A stretch of DNA of 64,000 bases from Xylaria sp. FL1777 (Eukaryota; Ascomycota; Sordariomycetes; Xylariales; Xylariaceae). This document shows, in pieces, positions 47,224 through 60,350 of this stretch. How positions within the stretch are numbered: the first letter of the stretch is position 1; the number at the start of each line of letters is the position of its first letter. Below the pieces are notes generated by a model. That model saw only the letters and a program-made list of their open reading frames with translations. It was not told the DNA's origin and ran no database searches. The position numbers and the translations under genes were made by a program. The stretch is taken from NCBI GenBank assembly GCA_022578965.1, contig MU400686.1, positions 1 to 64,000 of the forward strand. Reading direction: 5' to 3'.

Positions 47224-49849
47224 TTAAAAAAAAAAATGCTGCTTACATAGTTTAAACAATTAGTCTTTAACTGCTTTTTAGCCAAAAAAAAAATAGCCTT
47301 AAGTATTTGCTTGTTGGCTTTAGTTAAAGCCCTTATTTAATTATGCTACTAAACAAGTTTTTTTACACGTTAAACTCTTAATTGTTTGTTTTATATTATT
47401 ACCTTTATATAAATATAAGCCTTTTTTCTCTTCTTAATTATTTATACTTCCTTTTTTGTATAACTTTTTCTTTAGCTGCTATTGCCCTATTGTTGTTAAA
47501 ATATAGCTCATTAAACTAATTGTTTTTTATAGCTTGTAGCTATATTTTTAATCGCACTGAAAGTCCTATAAAGTTAGGGTTAACCTCGTAAAATTCCTTT
47601 AAAACTTTTACACTATTTTTAAAGTTTTCTGCAAAATACCATTCGTTATTTAAGTTTTATCCCTTTTAATTCACCTAATATTACAGCTTCTAGTAATATA
47701 ATTAAAAAGCTTGTATTTTTTTTACTACAAACTTTTTTTTACTTTTAGGTTTAATTACTTTGCCTTTAAAGTTCTTAAACATTTATTTAAGCAAAGAATT
47801 ATTTAAGTACTTATGTAAGCAGTTAGTATAATAAATATTCTTTATTTTTTATAACTTAAAAACTTTAAATATATATAATTTATTGTTTTTAAACAAGATT
47901 TTAAACTTTTGTTATATTATAAAAAAGTTAAGTTTATTAAAAAGCCTATTAATTTTCTATAACTATTGTTTCTTTAAAATAAACATATAGTTGCTAACGT
48001 TAAAATTAAAGTTATATTATAACTAGTTAGCAAAACAAATTATTTTATCTTAAGTTTAAGTTAAGTATACTTTTGTAATATTAACAAATTCTTTAATCTT
48101 TTATGCTTTTTTTTATGCTTTTTTTTATAGCTCCTTTTTTTTTTTAAGCAGCTTGTTTAGCTTTTTTATAGCTATATAGTTCTCTTAATTAAAGTAAAAT
48201 AACATAAAAAAGCCCATTTCTACTTCGTAAAAAAATAGTCCTATAAACTTATATAATATTGCAGCTTATATATAATCTATAGTAAAAAGTCTTTTAAACT
48301 AATCGTTTTAATAATAATTCATATAAAAGCATAAATGCTAGTTTAAATATTTATTTATAATTTTTGCTTACTTTACTATTTTATAATAGCTTATTAAAGC
48401 TAAAACATAAATAACTTTTATTAGTTTGCATAACTTATTTATAAATGCTAATATAAACTAAAGCCTATAATTTAAAGTAATAGTTATAAAAACATTAAAC
48501 ACTTTAAAAAAACCTTTATAATACATTTTTGCAACATTTTTTATAGTTATATACATTATATAAAAAATTGTCTAAGTATGTTTTCCTAGTTAGTTTACTA
48601 TTACTAGTGCGTTATTATACCTATATTTATTCTTAAGCATTTATTTAAAGTTTATTACCAAGTAGCACTACACTTAGTCTAAAATAAAAAACAGCTATAG
48701 TTTATTAGAAGTTTTATCTTAAAATACTTTTATAAAACAGCAACCTATATAATTAACAACGTACTTATTATAGTTCTTTTTTAGTTTAGGCCATTAATAA
48801 CATTAAGCTACTAATTATTGCATTTTAGTTTATTTAAAGTAAACTATAAACATCCCTTTATATATTTCCTTAATTAATTAAGTGCATAAAAGCAAGTAAT
48901 TAAAAACAATCAGTTAACCTTTATAAGTAATTAAACCATTTTTTACTTTTTAAAAGTTATTTATAGTAATAATAGTTGCTTTTTAGTAATAAATTATTAT
49001 ATTAAAGTCTTTACAGTTTTCCTATAGTATATAAGCTATTAATTAAGCATTTTAAAGTACCTTTTTAACACATAATAATAACACAGCTTGTTTTTTTTAA
49101 ACAAATGCAGTCCAAATAATTAATTAAAACAAAATAAAATGCTAGTAAGCTTTCTTTTTTACCTGTTATATCTATAGGTCCTCTTATTTACAGGACAAAG
49201 TATTAGCTACTACATTTTCTTTTTTTAGCTAAAAAGCAATAAAAAAGTCATATTTTAAAAATAAAACAGCTTAGCTAGCTTATTTAAAGTTAAAATATTA
49301 TTTTTCTCCGAAATATTCTAATACTTAATAATTAGTAATAACTAAAAAAAAGTTCCTACAAGTACTAATTAATTTAGCCCGCTATTTCTTTAAAGCTAAA
49401 ACTATAGCTAATATTTCTTTATTATAAATACTATAATTAAGTTTAGCATTATGCATTATTTTAAAATAAAAAATTATAAAATGCCAAATATCTTTATAAT
49501 GCTATAATATTATACTTGTTACTATGCTATTTAACGCATTAGTCTTTACTTTTATAAGTAAACTATAGTTAAAATATTTAAAAGTAAATATAAAAGTTAA
49601 AGCCTCTTTTAGTTATTAAAACAACTCTTTACATTTTTTTGTTTATTTAAAAAAAGTGTTCTTTTTAATTAGTTTGTTTAATAGTATTGCTATTTAGCTA
49701 TATTCTTTAATAAACTTATAATAAAAATTATAAAAGCTTAAAAAAAACTAAACTCCTTTTATTATAATAGGTAATTCTTAGTTTCGAACAACTTTTACTT
49801 TACTAAAATCAACCTTTATACTTTTAGTATTAATAATATAGCTAAAAAA
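47224..49849 (-). pseudogene. F RNase H, integrase and 3' end, decayed
   Basis: Follows the RT on the sense strand, where RNase H and integrase belong. I did not find a clean integrase motif, so the assignment is by position. Stops in all frames. Confidence 0.6.
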
Positions 49850-50443
49850 CTTCGTTTTAGTTATATAAAATTTTAACTTTTTAAGGTTAGCTTGTAAACC
49901 TATACTCCAAAATCAAGTAAATACTTTTTAAACATATACTTAATATTCTTTTAAGCTATTAAAATAAATCAGGATATTGTTTATGTAAGCACTACAAAAA
50001 TTATTAAAATAATCAAATAAAGTATTATTAATATACTGTTAAAACATAAATAATCCGTTTATTAATCCAAACAATAAAATATAATAATAGTATAACTTAT
50101 AATATATATAAAACGTTATTAAGTTTTTATAACTAAAGTACATATATATACAGTAGAATACTTGTTGCACGTTTATTTTAATAAAAATCTTTGCTTTAAA
50201 TATTTAAAACAAAGTTTCTTTAATAAGTAATAAAAGGTATTTATTTTTTTATAATAGTTTATTAAGTTTATAGTAGTTCATACAAAAGCAAAAACCTCCG
50301 TTAAGTTTTTTAACAAATAAAACAAAAAATGCAAATAGTATATCATTTAGTTTTATGAATCCTTTACGTAAATTATTAACTAAATATGCTTGCATAGCTT
50401 TTAGCTTGTTTAATAACATTTTATATAAAAAAAAGTATTGCAT
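49850..50443 (-). pseudogene. F reverse transcriptase, decayed; 64 codons still open at 50249-50443
   Basis: The open part reads LKAMQAYLVNNLRKGFIKLN, then FVLFVKKLNGGFCFCMNYYKLN, matching the Gypsy RT start (L..L..YL..NL.KGFI.PS.S....VLFVKK..GG.R.C.DYR.LN). It continues to QYINNTLFDY and FCSAYINNILIYFNS, the RIP form of FC.AY(I/L)DDILIYS. Catalytic codons (49976-49987) are changed from Asp to Asn. The initial Met is internal to pol, not a start. Confidence 0.9.
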
Positions 50444-53400
50444 ATTCTTTTATAATTTTTTACTAATAAACTTAATTTTATAATTTATACTAAAGCAATT
50501 AAATAGCAGAATATTAAAATCTACTTTGCTAAAAGTATGCAGTAAATTATAGTATTTTTTAAATATAAGTTTTAAAGCTTTCTTTTTTAACTTTTTGTTC
50601 TTAAAATCAAAAAAAATTATCCTTTTTTCTTTTGCAGTTCTTAATAAGCTTGTTAATCTAATAAATACTAAAAACTTATATTTTATTATAAGACTTATTT
50701 TTATAAACTATAGCTTTAAAAGCAATCGCACTAATATTAATAGTATTTAGTAATTATTCTTTATACTAATTTACATTATTACATTATATGCAGTATAGCT
50801 TTTAAATATTAGTTTACTAATAAAAAAAGTCTTTTTTAGCTTTAAGCTCTTTTTTAAGCTTATATTTTGCCTTTTTTTTTTCTTAATATATAGGTTTAAA
50901 AAAAAAAAGGAAAAACCTTTTATATAATAATCTTTTTATTTTTTTAACGTTAGCAGTAACAAGGTTATTCCTTTTTAAAATCTCGGTAACCTACACTTAT
51001 TAATTATTTTCTTTTGCAGCAAATTGCTGCTTTTCTTTTTTTTGCAGCTTTTTTTCCATTTTATTATCTTGTTTATTAGCATTTTGCTAGTACTTTAAAT
51101 ATTATAGCTAAGTATTAGCTTTATTTATTACAATGTTTTGTTTAAAGTTGCTTATAAGTTTTAATAAAAGCAAAAAAATCAGCTTATGTTTTTTATAGTT
51201 AGGCAAAATATTATATGCCTTAAACCATTTCTAACTAAAAATAATATTGTGCTATATATTTAATATAAAGAAATATGTTCTAAAAAAAACATGCTTATAT
51301 ACCTTTAAACTTAATACTAAAGCTTTTTTTATTGCTTATTTGCTTTTGCTATTATAACTTATTACAAGGCAAAAAAAAACATTTATAATTATAAGTTATA
51401 AGTATTTTAAAATCTTTTTATTAAAACAAATATTTATAGCAATATATAAGCTAGCTTTTATATTTCCAAAAAAATCAGCAGTTATTAAAAAAAATCCATT
51501 ATTACTTAAAATATAAGTATACAAAAAAAGTCTACTTCTAAAAAATCTATTTATAATATTTTTTTTTATATATTTTTAAAATATTATCTTTAGATAAAAG
51601 TTTAGTATACTTAGAGTTACTTTTTTAAGTGCTTATTGTTTAAGTTTTTCTGCTTAACTAAAGCAAAAACAAATAAAATTATTCCTTACTTAGCTATAAT
51701 AACATTAATATAAGCTTTATAGTTAGTACTAGCAGCAGCTTTAGTAAAGCAGTTCTATGTTATATAACTTATTTGCTTATAATAAAAACATTTGCTTTTT
51801 AAAATAAGCTTTTGCATTTTTTTAAGCGTTATTTTAAACTTAAAAATAACTTTACTTTAAAAAGCTAAAGCTATACAAAAAAAAGCAAGGCGTTTACTAT
51901 TAGTAATAATTGCTATTTTAATAATTTTAGCTTGTTTTTTTGCTTTACGTATAACGTTACGTTTTATATTGCTAAAGCTAAATTAATAAACAATTTATAT
52001 ATAGTATATAATATAAGCATTAAAAATTACGCTTAGCTTTAAATATTTAAACAAAGTTTTATTATTTAGCTAAACAAACAATTTATTTTTAAACTTTTCT
52101 TTTTATTTATTTTTAAGCAAGTAGACCTTATTAGCAAAGCAAACAAACTTATTCTTAAAAGTAGAAAACTTATTAAAAAACAAGTCTTTTATTTTACACT
52201 TTTTTTATGCTTCTTTAAATTTTTTAAAAGCATTAATATTATAATAGTTATCTTATAAGTATACAAGAAAAGCTTTAGCAGTACAAAATTAATTAAAATG
52301 CATATTTTTTAAATATAATTAAAAATATTTTATAATATTACTACTAAATTAAAACTCAATATTAATTATTTTTATAACATTATTAGCAAACTAATCTTTA
52401 TTTGCAGTAAGTTAATTTTTTATTTCGCAATATTAAACTTTAAACTTAACTTCGTCTTTTTTTTTATTATTATAAAAAGTAGATACTTATACTTTAACAA
52501 ACTTATAAAATCCTCCCTTAGTATAAACTAAGGATAACAATAATATATTATATTAGTTTTTTTATACTAAGTTAGCTATTAATGCATTAAATTCATTCAC
52601 TTATATTTAAAAATAATTACGTTTTAATGCTATTACTTCTAGCTTGTTTATTAAACGTTCGTTAGTTTTTTACAAGTTACTAAAGTTTTTCTGTTTTTTA
52701 TTACTGCTATATAGCCCACTATTAAAAAGTCCAAAAACATTTAATTCTTTTTTTAATATATTAATCTAGTTTTATATATTAACCTACATGCTAGATTTTA
52801 TATTAGCAAAAAGTTCTCTTTATTTAAATAAGTTTAACACTTTATTTTTTTTTACTTGTAGCATTTTATACAAATTAAAGGCATATTATATATTAGCAAT
52901 TATTATAATGTTTTATAGCTTAAACTTTTGCTATAATGCCTTAAGATAATTTAGCAAGCTTAAAAATCCGTTTTTATTTATAAGTCCTTTAAACATAAGT
53001 ATAGCTTTTTTCATTTTGTTTATAAATAAATTAAAAAAAAAAGCAAGATTATTTCCTTTAATATACGTAGTTATATAACTTTTAATAAAATCTTTAGCTT
53101 TTTTATTAAAATTACAATAATTATAAACATACTAGTTAGCTAAAAAAAAAAGTTCTTAGATCGCATGCTTAAATTAAATAACTAAATATACTATGCTATT
53201 AAAGTTTTCCTTATCTAGTATTGCAATATAAATATTAAAGTTACAAATAAAAAATACATTAAAAAATCATTTATAAGCCTTTATATAAAGTCTCTTTTTT
53301 GCATAAAGCAAACCTCGTTCAATATTATTAAATAAAAACCAAACTACTTTATAAGCAGCTGCCTTAATTGTAGCACATTCTTTTAATAAGCACACCATGT

Positions 53401-53545
53401 TGCTAAAACAAAAAGTTTTAAATCCACGTCTTAGTAATTAGTTCAAGTTAGTAAAATAACCTACTAATTAATCAATTAGTTTATTAAATTAAGAAAATAT
53501 TTAGTAAAGCAATCTTAAGTGCTTTAAAAAAAGTAATACTTAAAT
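50444..53545 (-). pseudogene. F gag, protease and leader, decayed
   Basis: Sense-strand region between the 5' LTR and RT; no motif securely read. Base composition is less extreme than in H2. Confidence 0.6.
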
Positions 53546-53830
53546 TATTATATGTTAAGCTATCTTAAAAAACAAAGCTTCATTTAAAAAGCTAAATTTG
53601 TATTAAAATTTAAGTATAAAAAAAGAAAGAGCTATTTTATAAAATAGTTTATAAAAAGTAACTAAGTAGCTAAATTATAGTATATATAGCTAATAAGTAG
53701 TTTATGCACCATTAAGTAGTTTATACATATGCATAAACTAGCTTAGCTACATTAAAGTATAGCGTAGCTACATCTATTTAGCTACATTAAAACATAAGGC
53801 TATAAGGCCATTAGTCACTATACCGTAACT
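53546..53830 (-). repeat. F 5' LTR, 285 bp
   Basis: Same length as 46930-47214. Ends CCGTAACT before TSD ATTAA. Confidence 0.92.
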
Positions 53831-53835
53831 ATTAA

Positions 53836-54269
53836 AAAAAGATTTATTTTTTATATTATGCTTGTTTTTTCTTTAACGTACAAATATATTGTTTAGTTTA
53901 CTTTTTTTAATTAGCTAAAGTAACTACACATAAAAAAAAAAAAAAAGATTAAATTTATTTATATATAAAAACTAAACTTTTAACTTATTTATTAATATTA
54001 AAAATAAAATAAAGAAAATAGCAAGTAACTTTATTACTTTTTTAATTATATTGCTATATAAACATTAAACAATATATTAATTATATTGCTATATAAAAGC
54101 AAAAAAGCAATTTATATAACTTAAATATAAAATTAAATATATTATATAATTTAGCTAAATTTATTATATTTTAAGAAAACAAATAACTATTTATAACGCT
54201 TTTAAAATTAAAGCTAGTTATTTTTATATATAAAAACTTAGCTAAAAACGTTTTAATAAACGCATAATA
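53836..54269 (+). other. H2 leader/gag start between F and I
   Basis: Collinear with H1 26265-26391 followed by 28497-28810; this is the empty site of G. Ends with the 14-bp TSD of I (54256-54269). Confidence 0.85.
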
Positions 54270-55538
54270 TATATATATTATATTATTTAAAACTAACAGC
54301 TTTAAAAAGCTATACTAAAAGCTACTTAATTTTATATATAGGTAAAAATTATGCTAAAGCTAAATAAAAACATTTTTACTAATTATTTACTATTATAACT
54401 TATATTTTTTTTATAGCTAACTATATAAGCACTACTATTTAAAAATTGCGTTGCTTGATTTTTATTTAATACTGCTACTTTTGCTGCTTGTGTTTTTGCT
54501 TATTATATAAGCATAGCTTTTTATTACTTAAACTGCTTATTAACGGTCTTTAAACAGGTTTTTTTTAAATTAGTTCTAAAGCTTTAATATATTAATAATA
54601 GTTCGCAATTTTATTTTTTGCATAGTTATTAGTGTAATTTTTTCTAGTAAGCAACTTTTTAAGTAAATAATATTTTTGCTTGTTAAATTGTTAGTTTTTT
54701 GCTTACGCAGCATTTTTATAGCAGTAATAATACATAGTTAGCTTTAAATTAGCTTTATTATAAACTATATAAAGTAATAAATAAAAGCGTTTTTAGTTAG
54801 CTTGCGTGCTTAAATAACTTTTAAGCATTTTGCTGCTTAAGCTAAATAGTTGCTTTAATAAAAAAAGCATATAGCTATTTTTTTTTTAGTTTATATAAAG
54901 CATAAGTTTGCTTTATTTTTAGCGTGTTTTAAAAATTTACATTAGTTATATTTTTATTTGTTTTTATATATGCTAGCTTAATAGCTTTATTTTTAGCAGC
55001 TATAGCATTAAGTTATTACTATATTTATAAAGTAAAAAACTATTTAAAAGTAGCAGTAGTTCTAAAAAAGTCTATTAATATATATTATATTTGCATTTTT
55101 TGCAGTTATAACCTTAATATATACTAAGCATGTTTTTTGCTTGCGTTATAGCAAGCAAAGTAAAAAAAACAGCTTTTTGATTTTTAGCTTTTAGTTAGCT
55201 AGCTTAAGTTAAGCTAGCATTTTTATTTTTTTATTTTTAGTACTTGTTTAATTAGTAAGCTTAAAGCTACTAGCTAATATAATTAAAAGTGCACTTTTGA
55301 TTTTTTGCTAAACGTTTAATAAGCTTATAATATATTTGCTAATATTTAAGTCTAGATTTTTTACTTGTTAAAAATAACTTTTTAGTTATTATTTAGTAGT
55401 TTATATGCTATTTAAACTATGTTTGCTTTTATTGCTTAGTTTAGCTTTTATATTATAATTAATTGTGTTTTTATTTTAGCTTTATAGCTAGCAAAAGTTA
55501 TAATAATAGCTTAATTAAAATTTGTTGCTATAATAGCT

Positions 55539-56055
55539 TGTAATGGACCTGTTATACATTAATATAACGGGTTTGCTTTTGGGGTCTTGATTTGCAAGTA
55601 ACAATAAAATCCTTAACGGTGGTCCGTTAGGGAGATTTTTAGGGTACTTTTACCACTATGCATTAATAGAGGTTTTAAAGGATTTAAAAGTAATAAATAT
55701 ATTAATGCTTAGCAGTTATAAAAAATTAATAGCTAAAGAACTAAAACTAAGTAAATAACTAAATATAAAAAATGCATAATTATATAAACAAAAAAAACAG
55801 TAGTAGTAATTTATAAATATTGCTTTTTTTAATAGATTTAACGCTATATTGTTTTAAGTCTAAAGCTTAATAAATTTAACGCTTAAGTTTGTTAAGTTTA
55901 AAGTTTAATAAACTTAACGTTTAAGTTTATTAAGTTTATACATTAAACCCTTATAGTAGTTTAAATATATATTTTTTTAACAAATAAAACTTTTTTTATA
56001 TATGCTTTTTTTATATCTAGCTTTTTAACCAGCTTAGTTAGCTCATTTTATAACA
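55539..56055 (-). repeat. A3 3' LTR, 517 bp
   Basis: Starts TGTAATGG, ends ATAACA. The 37-bp-type tandem repeat is at about 55,855-55,940. The inner flank is a polypyrimidine run (PPT complement). Confidence 0.93.
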
Positions 56056-59000
56056 TTATTTTTTTTTTTTATAATTGTTGTTTTAATAATTCTATATTTT
56101 CTCTTTTGTAAGTTTTCTTTTTTTATTTCTTGTTTTTTGTTTTTTGTGCTTATTATGTTTAGTAAAGTTTCTAAAAAACCTTGCTTGTTATATTTTTAAC
56201 AAAAAGCTTAACAAAATCTTACTTTGCTTTTTTTTATTAAACTAAAATTAATTAAAATAGCTTTATGTTTTTGCTGCAATTATTATAGCATAAAATGTTT
56301 AATGTTAAAATTTAACTTTAATTAATATATTAAATATATTACAGCTAAACAAGTAAATTATAACGCTAAAAGTTTATTTTTAGAGCAAATATAGCAGCTT
56401 ACTTTTTAGCACAAAAAGCTAAAAAATAAATTAAACTTGCTAATAAAAAAGCATAAAAAAATAAGTGCAAAAATCTGCTGTTTTAAGCAACAAAAAAAAC
56501 TATAGCAAAAAAAGATAACTGCTACTATAACTTATAGTTTAAGTAGTTTAAAAAAGCTTAAATAAATTAAAGCAAAAAAGCGCTATATAGCTAAAAAACA
56601 AAAATAGCGTATTAAAGCAGTATAGCTATTGCTAGTTGTTTTTTTAAAGCTTAATTAAAACGTATTAAACGCTTTATTTAAAGTTAATTCTTTTTTTTTA
56701 GCTCTAGCTAGTTAAAATATTAATAGTAAAACTAATTTATAATTATTTTAGTAGTTTTTAGATGTTTTTTAAGTTTTTAAGTATTATTAGCATACAAGTA
56801 TTTTTTTTATTTAACAAAATACTTAACGTTATTATTGTTTTAATAAAAATTTAGTATATTTTTAACTTTATAAATGTTTTAATTCGTTTTTATTTTTAGT
56901 TATATTTTAATAAGTATTTTAATAAATGCTAGTTTTAGTAAAAAAATGTAAAAAACAAGGTAAATTTATATATTCTTTAGTAATAATAGTTTATAATTAG
57001 TAAATAAAATAACTTCTTTAATCTTAAAAAGGCTAAATTTCTTAAATTTTAATTTATTGCTTAGTTGTTTTATTTTAATTTAAGGGATATTAATGTTTAT
57101 ATTTTGTTTTTATTATAGCAAATAAACCTTGTTTCCTTTTTTAAAAGTTAGTTTTTTAGTTTGTTTTTTATTATAGTATACTAATATTTGTTATTATAAA
57201 AACTAAAAATGTAGTTATAGTTTAGCTTATAGCGTTTTAATTTTTATTACAATAGTTTTTGCTTAAGGTACTATAGTTAAAATAGCAGGTGCTTTTATTA
57301 ATGTTTTTTTTTGTTTTTTAATAGTTGCTTGCTATTTATAAACAGCTTTATACAAAAATATGTTTATATTTTTGTTTATTAATATATTATATAAAATTTG
57401 TACTATTAATAATAGTTTTACTTAATTGTTTTATTAGTAGTTAATATAACTCCATAAATATTATTTTAATATTTAGTTTAGTTTTTTTGTTTGTTTATTT
57501 GTTTATAAGTAGTAAGCAGTTAAAAACTTTAGTTTAATGCTAATAAATTTAAAAAAGCTAGTTTTAAACTTAAAAGTAAACAATTTATTTTAGTTTAAAA
57601 CAATTTTTTCTAGTAGTTTATGCTTATTTAAATATTAGCATATAAAAGCATATACAAGTTATTTAGCTATTATATTTCCTTTAAACAATAAAAAGTAAGC
57701 ATACTTAGTAAGTTTATTAATAATAACCTATATTTTATTATATTGTACTTTTATAACTAAATTAGTTAATAAAAATAATGCTATAATAAAATCTTAAGCA
57801 ATAATGTGCTATGCTTGTTTAAATATTTATATAAGTTATAGCAGTTTATAAAGCTTATATTAAGCTGCTTTAGCTTTGTTATAAATATTGCATTTTTTTA
57901 TAATAGATTTAATTATGTTTTATAGTCCTAAAAAATTATATTTTTTCTATAATTATTAAACTATTTTTGTTGTTCTTTAGTGTTTATATAATAAGTATTC
58001 ATAAAATTCCTTAATAAATTTATTTTATAAAAATTTTAGTAAATAAACCTTATGTTTATATATTAGCTTGTTATTTTTTAATCTTTTGTATTTTTATAGT
58101 TGTACTAACTCTTTTAAGTTATAAGCTTATTATAGCTATATATTTATAAAGTCCTTAAATATAACTTTGATTTTTAAGCTTTTATTTTTTTAAAAATATA
58201 ATACTTAAACGTTTCTTTTTAAAACCTTAAATCTTTTTTAACTTTATTAACTAAGTATATTTGCTTAAATGTTTTTTTTTCCTTTAATATAATATATTTT
58301 AAAATTAAACTTAAAAAAAAAAACCATTTAATTTTTATGTTGTTTAATAATCTCTTATGTAGTTATAAATTTCGTTAGGTTTTAATAATTTAAATAAATC
58401 TTAATTAGCTTTATAGTTTCTATAAAAAATAGTTCTTACTTTTTAAGTGCTATAATAATTGCAAGCAGTTTTTTATTATATATAAAGTATTATAATGTTG
58501 CGTTTTATAGTGCTTTAAAATAATAAGCTATTAAATGCTATTTTCTGTTGTTTTTTAGTTGTTTTAAAACTCCTATAATTATATTATTTAAAATATTTAT
58601 TTTTAGCTTTTTCTTTTTCTATAAATTAAGTAATTTAACTATAAGGTTAAAAGTAACTCTTAGTTTTAGTTCTTTAAAAGCTTTTTAAGCTTCCTTTAAA
58701 ATTAAAAAGAATTTTCTTTCATATTTTTTCCTTATATACTTTATAAAATAAAATGCTATTTTCCTAAAGTCTTAAATTAACATTTAAACATAGTTTAAAA
58801 ATCTTAATACTTGTTATATGTTTATAACAGTAGCTAAGTTAAATATTTTCTAGTTTTATACTGTATTAATTTTTAACTATTAAATCTATATTTATTTTAA
58901 AATAATTATAAATCTTAAAAAGTCGATCTTTTATATATACTATACATACTTTTTTGTATTAAGTTGTAATTTTGCTTATTTAAATGTTTTTAATACTTAA

Positions 59001-60350
59001 GTTATATGTTTTTTGTGTTTTTTTAATGTTCTAAAGTAAATCAAAATATTATTTAAATAAATAAACATAAATTTATTTAAAAATTTCCATAAAATCATTA
59101 TTATTATGTATTAAAAGCTAGCTAATGCATTTTATAGTCTTTATAGCATAACTATATATTTATATAGTTTATATACTGTTTATATAACAGTTTTCTATTT
59201 TTTTTTTTTAGCTATTCTAATAGTATAATATTTATCTAAAATATTAACTATTATAAACTATTTTGCTTAATTAATGTTTTTTTTTATAGTTACTAGCAAA
59301 ATAAAGAAATATTTATTTGTAATAATAATTATGTTTAATAGTTAATAGTTAACTATTACTTGCTATACTAGTTTTTTTTTTTTATTAATTAGTTGTTTTT
59401 TATCTTTTATTTTAAGTACTAGCACTATAGAATATTTAGCAAATAACTAAAATTCTTTTAAGAATTCTTTTGCTAAATTTTTTTAAATGTATTTCTATAA
59501 AGCGTTTATTTTATTTAAGCTTATATAGTATATTTAATAAAGCTTTAGTTAACATTTTTCCTTAATAAAAATGTAGTAATTTTATAAGCTATGTTTAAAA
59601 AGTTCTTTTTTTTCTTTTTTCTTAAATAATTTGTAAAATTTGTAATATACCTTTAGTATTTCGTTTAGGATTTTTTTTACAATTTTTCTAATTTTTTTAC
59701 TTTATTTTTTGCTTTCTTAATTAATAGTTTTTGCTTTTTATCAAATCAAAAAGTCGCTAGTCTTTAGCTATAATATTTCTAAAATAATATTATAATTAAA
59801 TATATTAGCAATATTTAATATAATTTGTTTTTTATGTTTTTATATAAATATATTAAAAGGTTTAGTTTTTTTAAATATACAACTGTTATTATAGCTAAAA
59901 ATACTTCTATTAAATCTTTTAATTTTTTAGGATCTTTGCTTATATTTCTAGAAAATTTTATTTTGTTTTACTACTTTAAGTAAAATTATATTAACTTATA
60001 CTTTTAAGTTAATTAAAATGTTATACTTTTTTTTTTAATATATAAGTTTAACTTTAAATTAGTTTTGCTAGTTATTATATTAAACTTTACATAAAGCTTT
60101 AGTTTCTTTAGCTATTTGCTGCTTTTTTAGCAAGTGCTTATCTCGTTTTTTAATTTTTTTTTGTAAAATGTTTAAATGCTTGTTTTATTTAGTACTCCAA
60201 ATGTTATTATACTTTGTTTTATTTTTGCTTTTAAGCAAGCTTTAAATTATAATCTTTAAGCTTTTTTGCTTTTAATAACTATTTTTTAGTATAATTATGC
60301 TTTAATTAGCTAGTAATATTTATAGCAGTTATTTTTATATTTCTTTAAAA
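56056..60350 (-). pseudogene. A3 pol (RT, RNase H, integrase), decayed
   Basis: Collinear with A2 pol. The RT motif YLNN is encoded at 59048-59059, and the integrase STAYHPQTDGQTER shadow at 57481-57523. Stops throughout. The mutations are partly different from those of A2, so the two copies were mutated separately. Confidence 0.88.

Larger units (their letters stand above)
46930..53830 (-). mobile_element. F: complete 6.9-kb Ty3/Gypsy retrotransposon
   Basis: 285-bp LTRs (46930-47214, 53546-53830) and a perfect TSD ATTAA (46925-46929, 53831-53835); H1 shows the empty site. The minus strand is sense: the tract AAGGGGGGGGT (plus CCCCCCCC at 47216-47223) directly precedes the 3' LTR as PPT. 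RT is readable at 50,443-49,850. LTR sense ends are AGTTACGG...TATAATA. Less RIP-mutated than H2, A2 or N2, with C-rich words still common, so probably among the younger copies. Confidence 0.93.
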
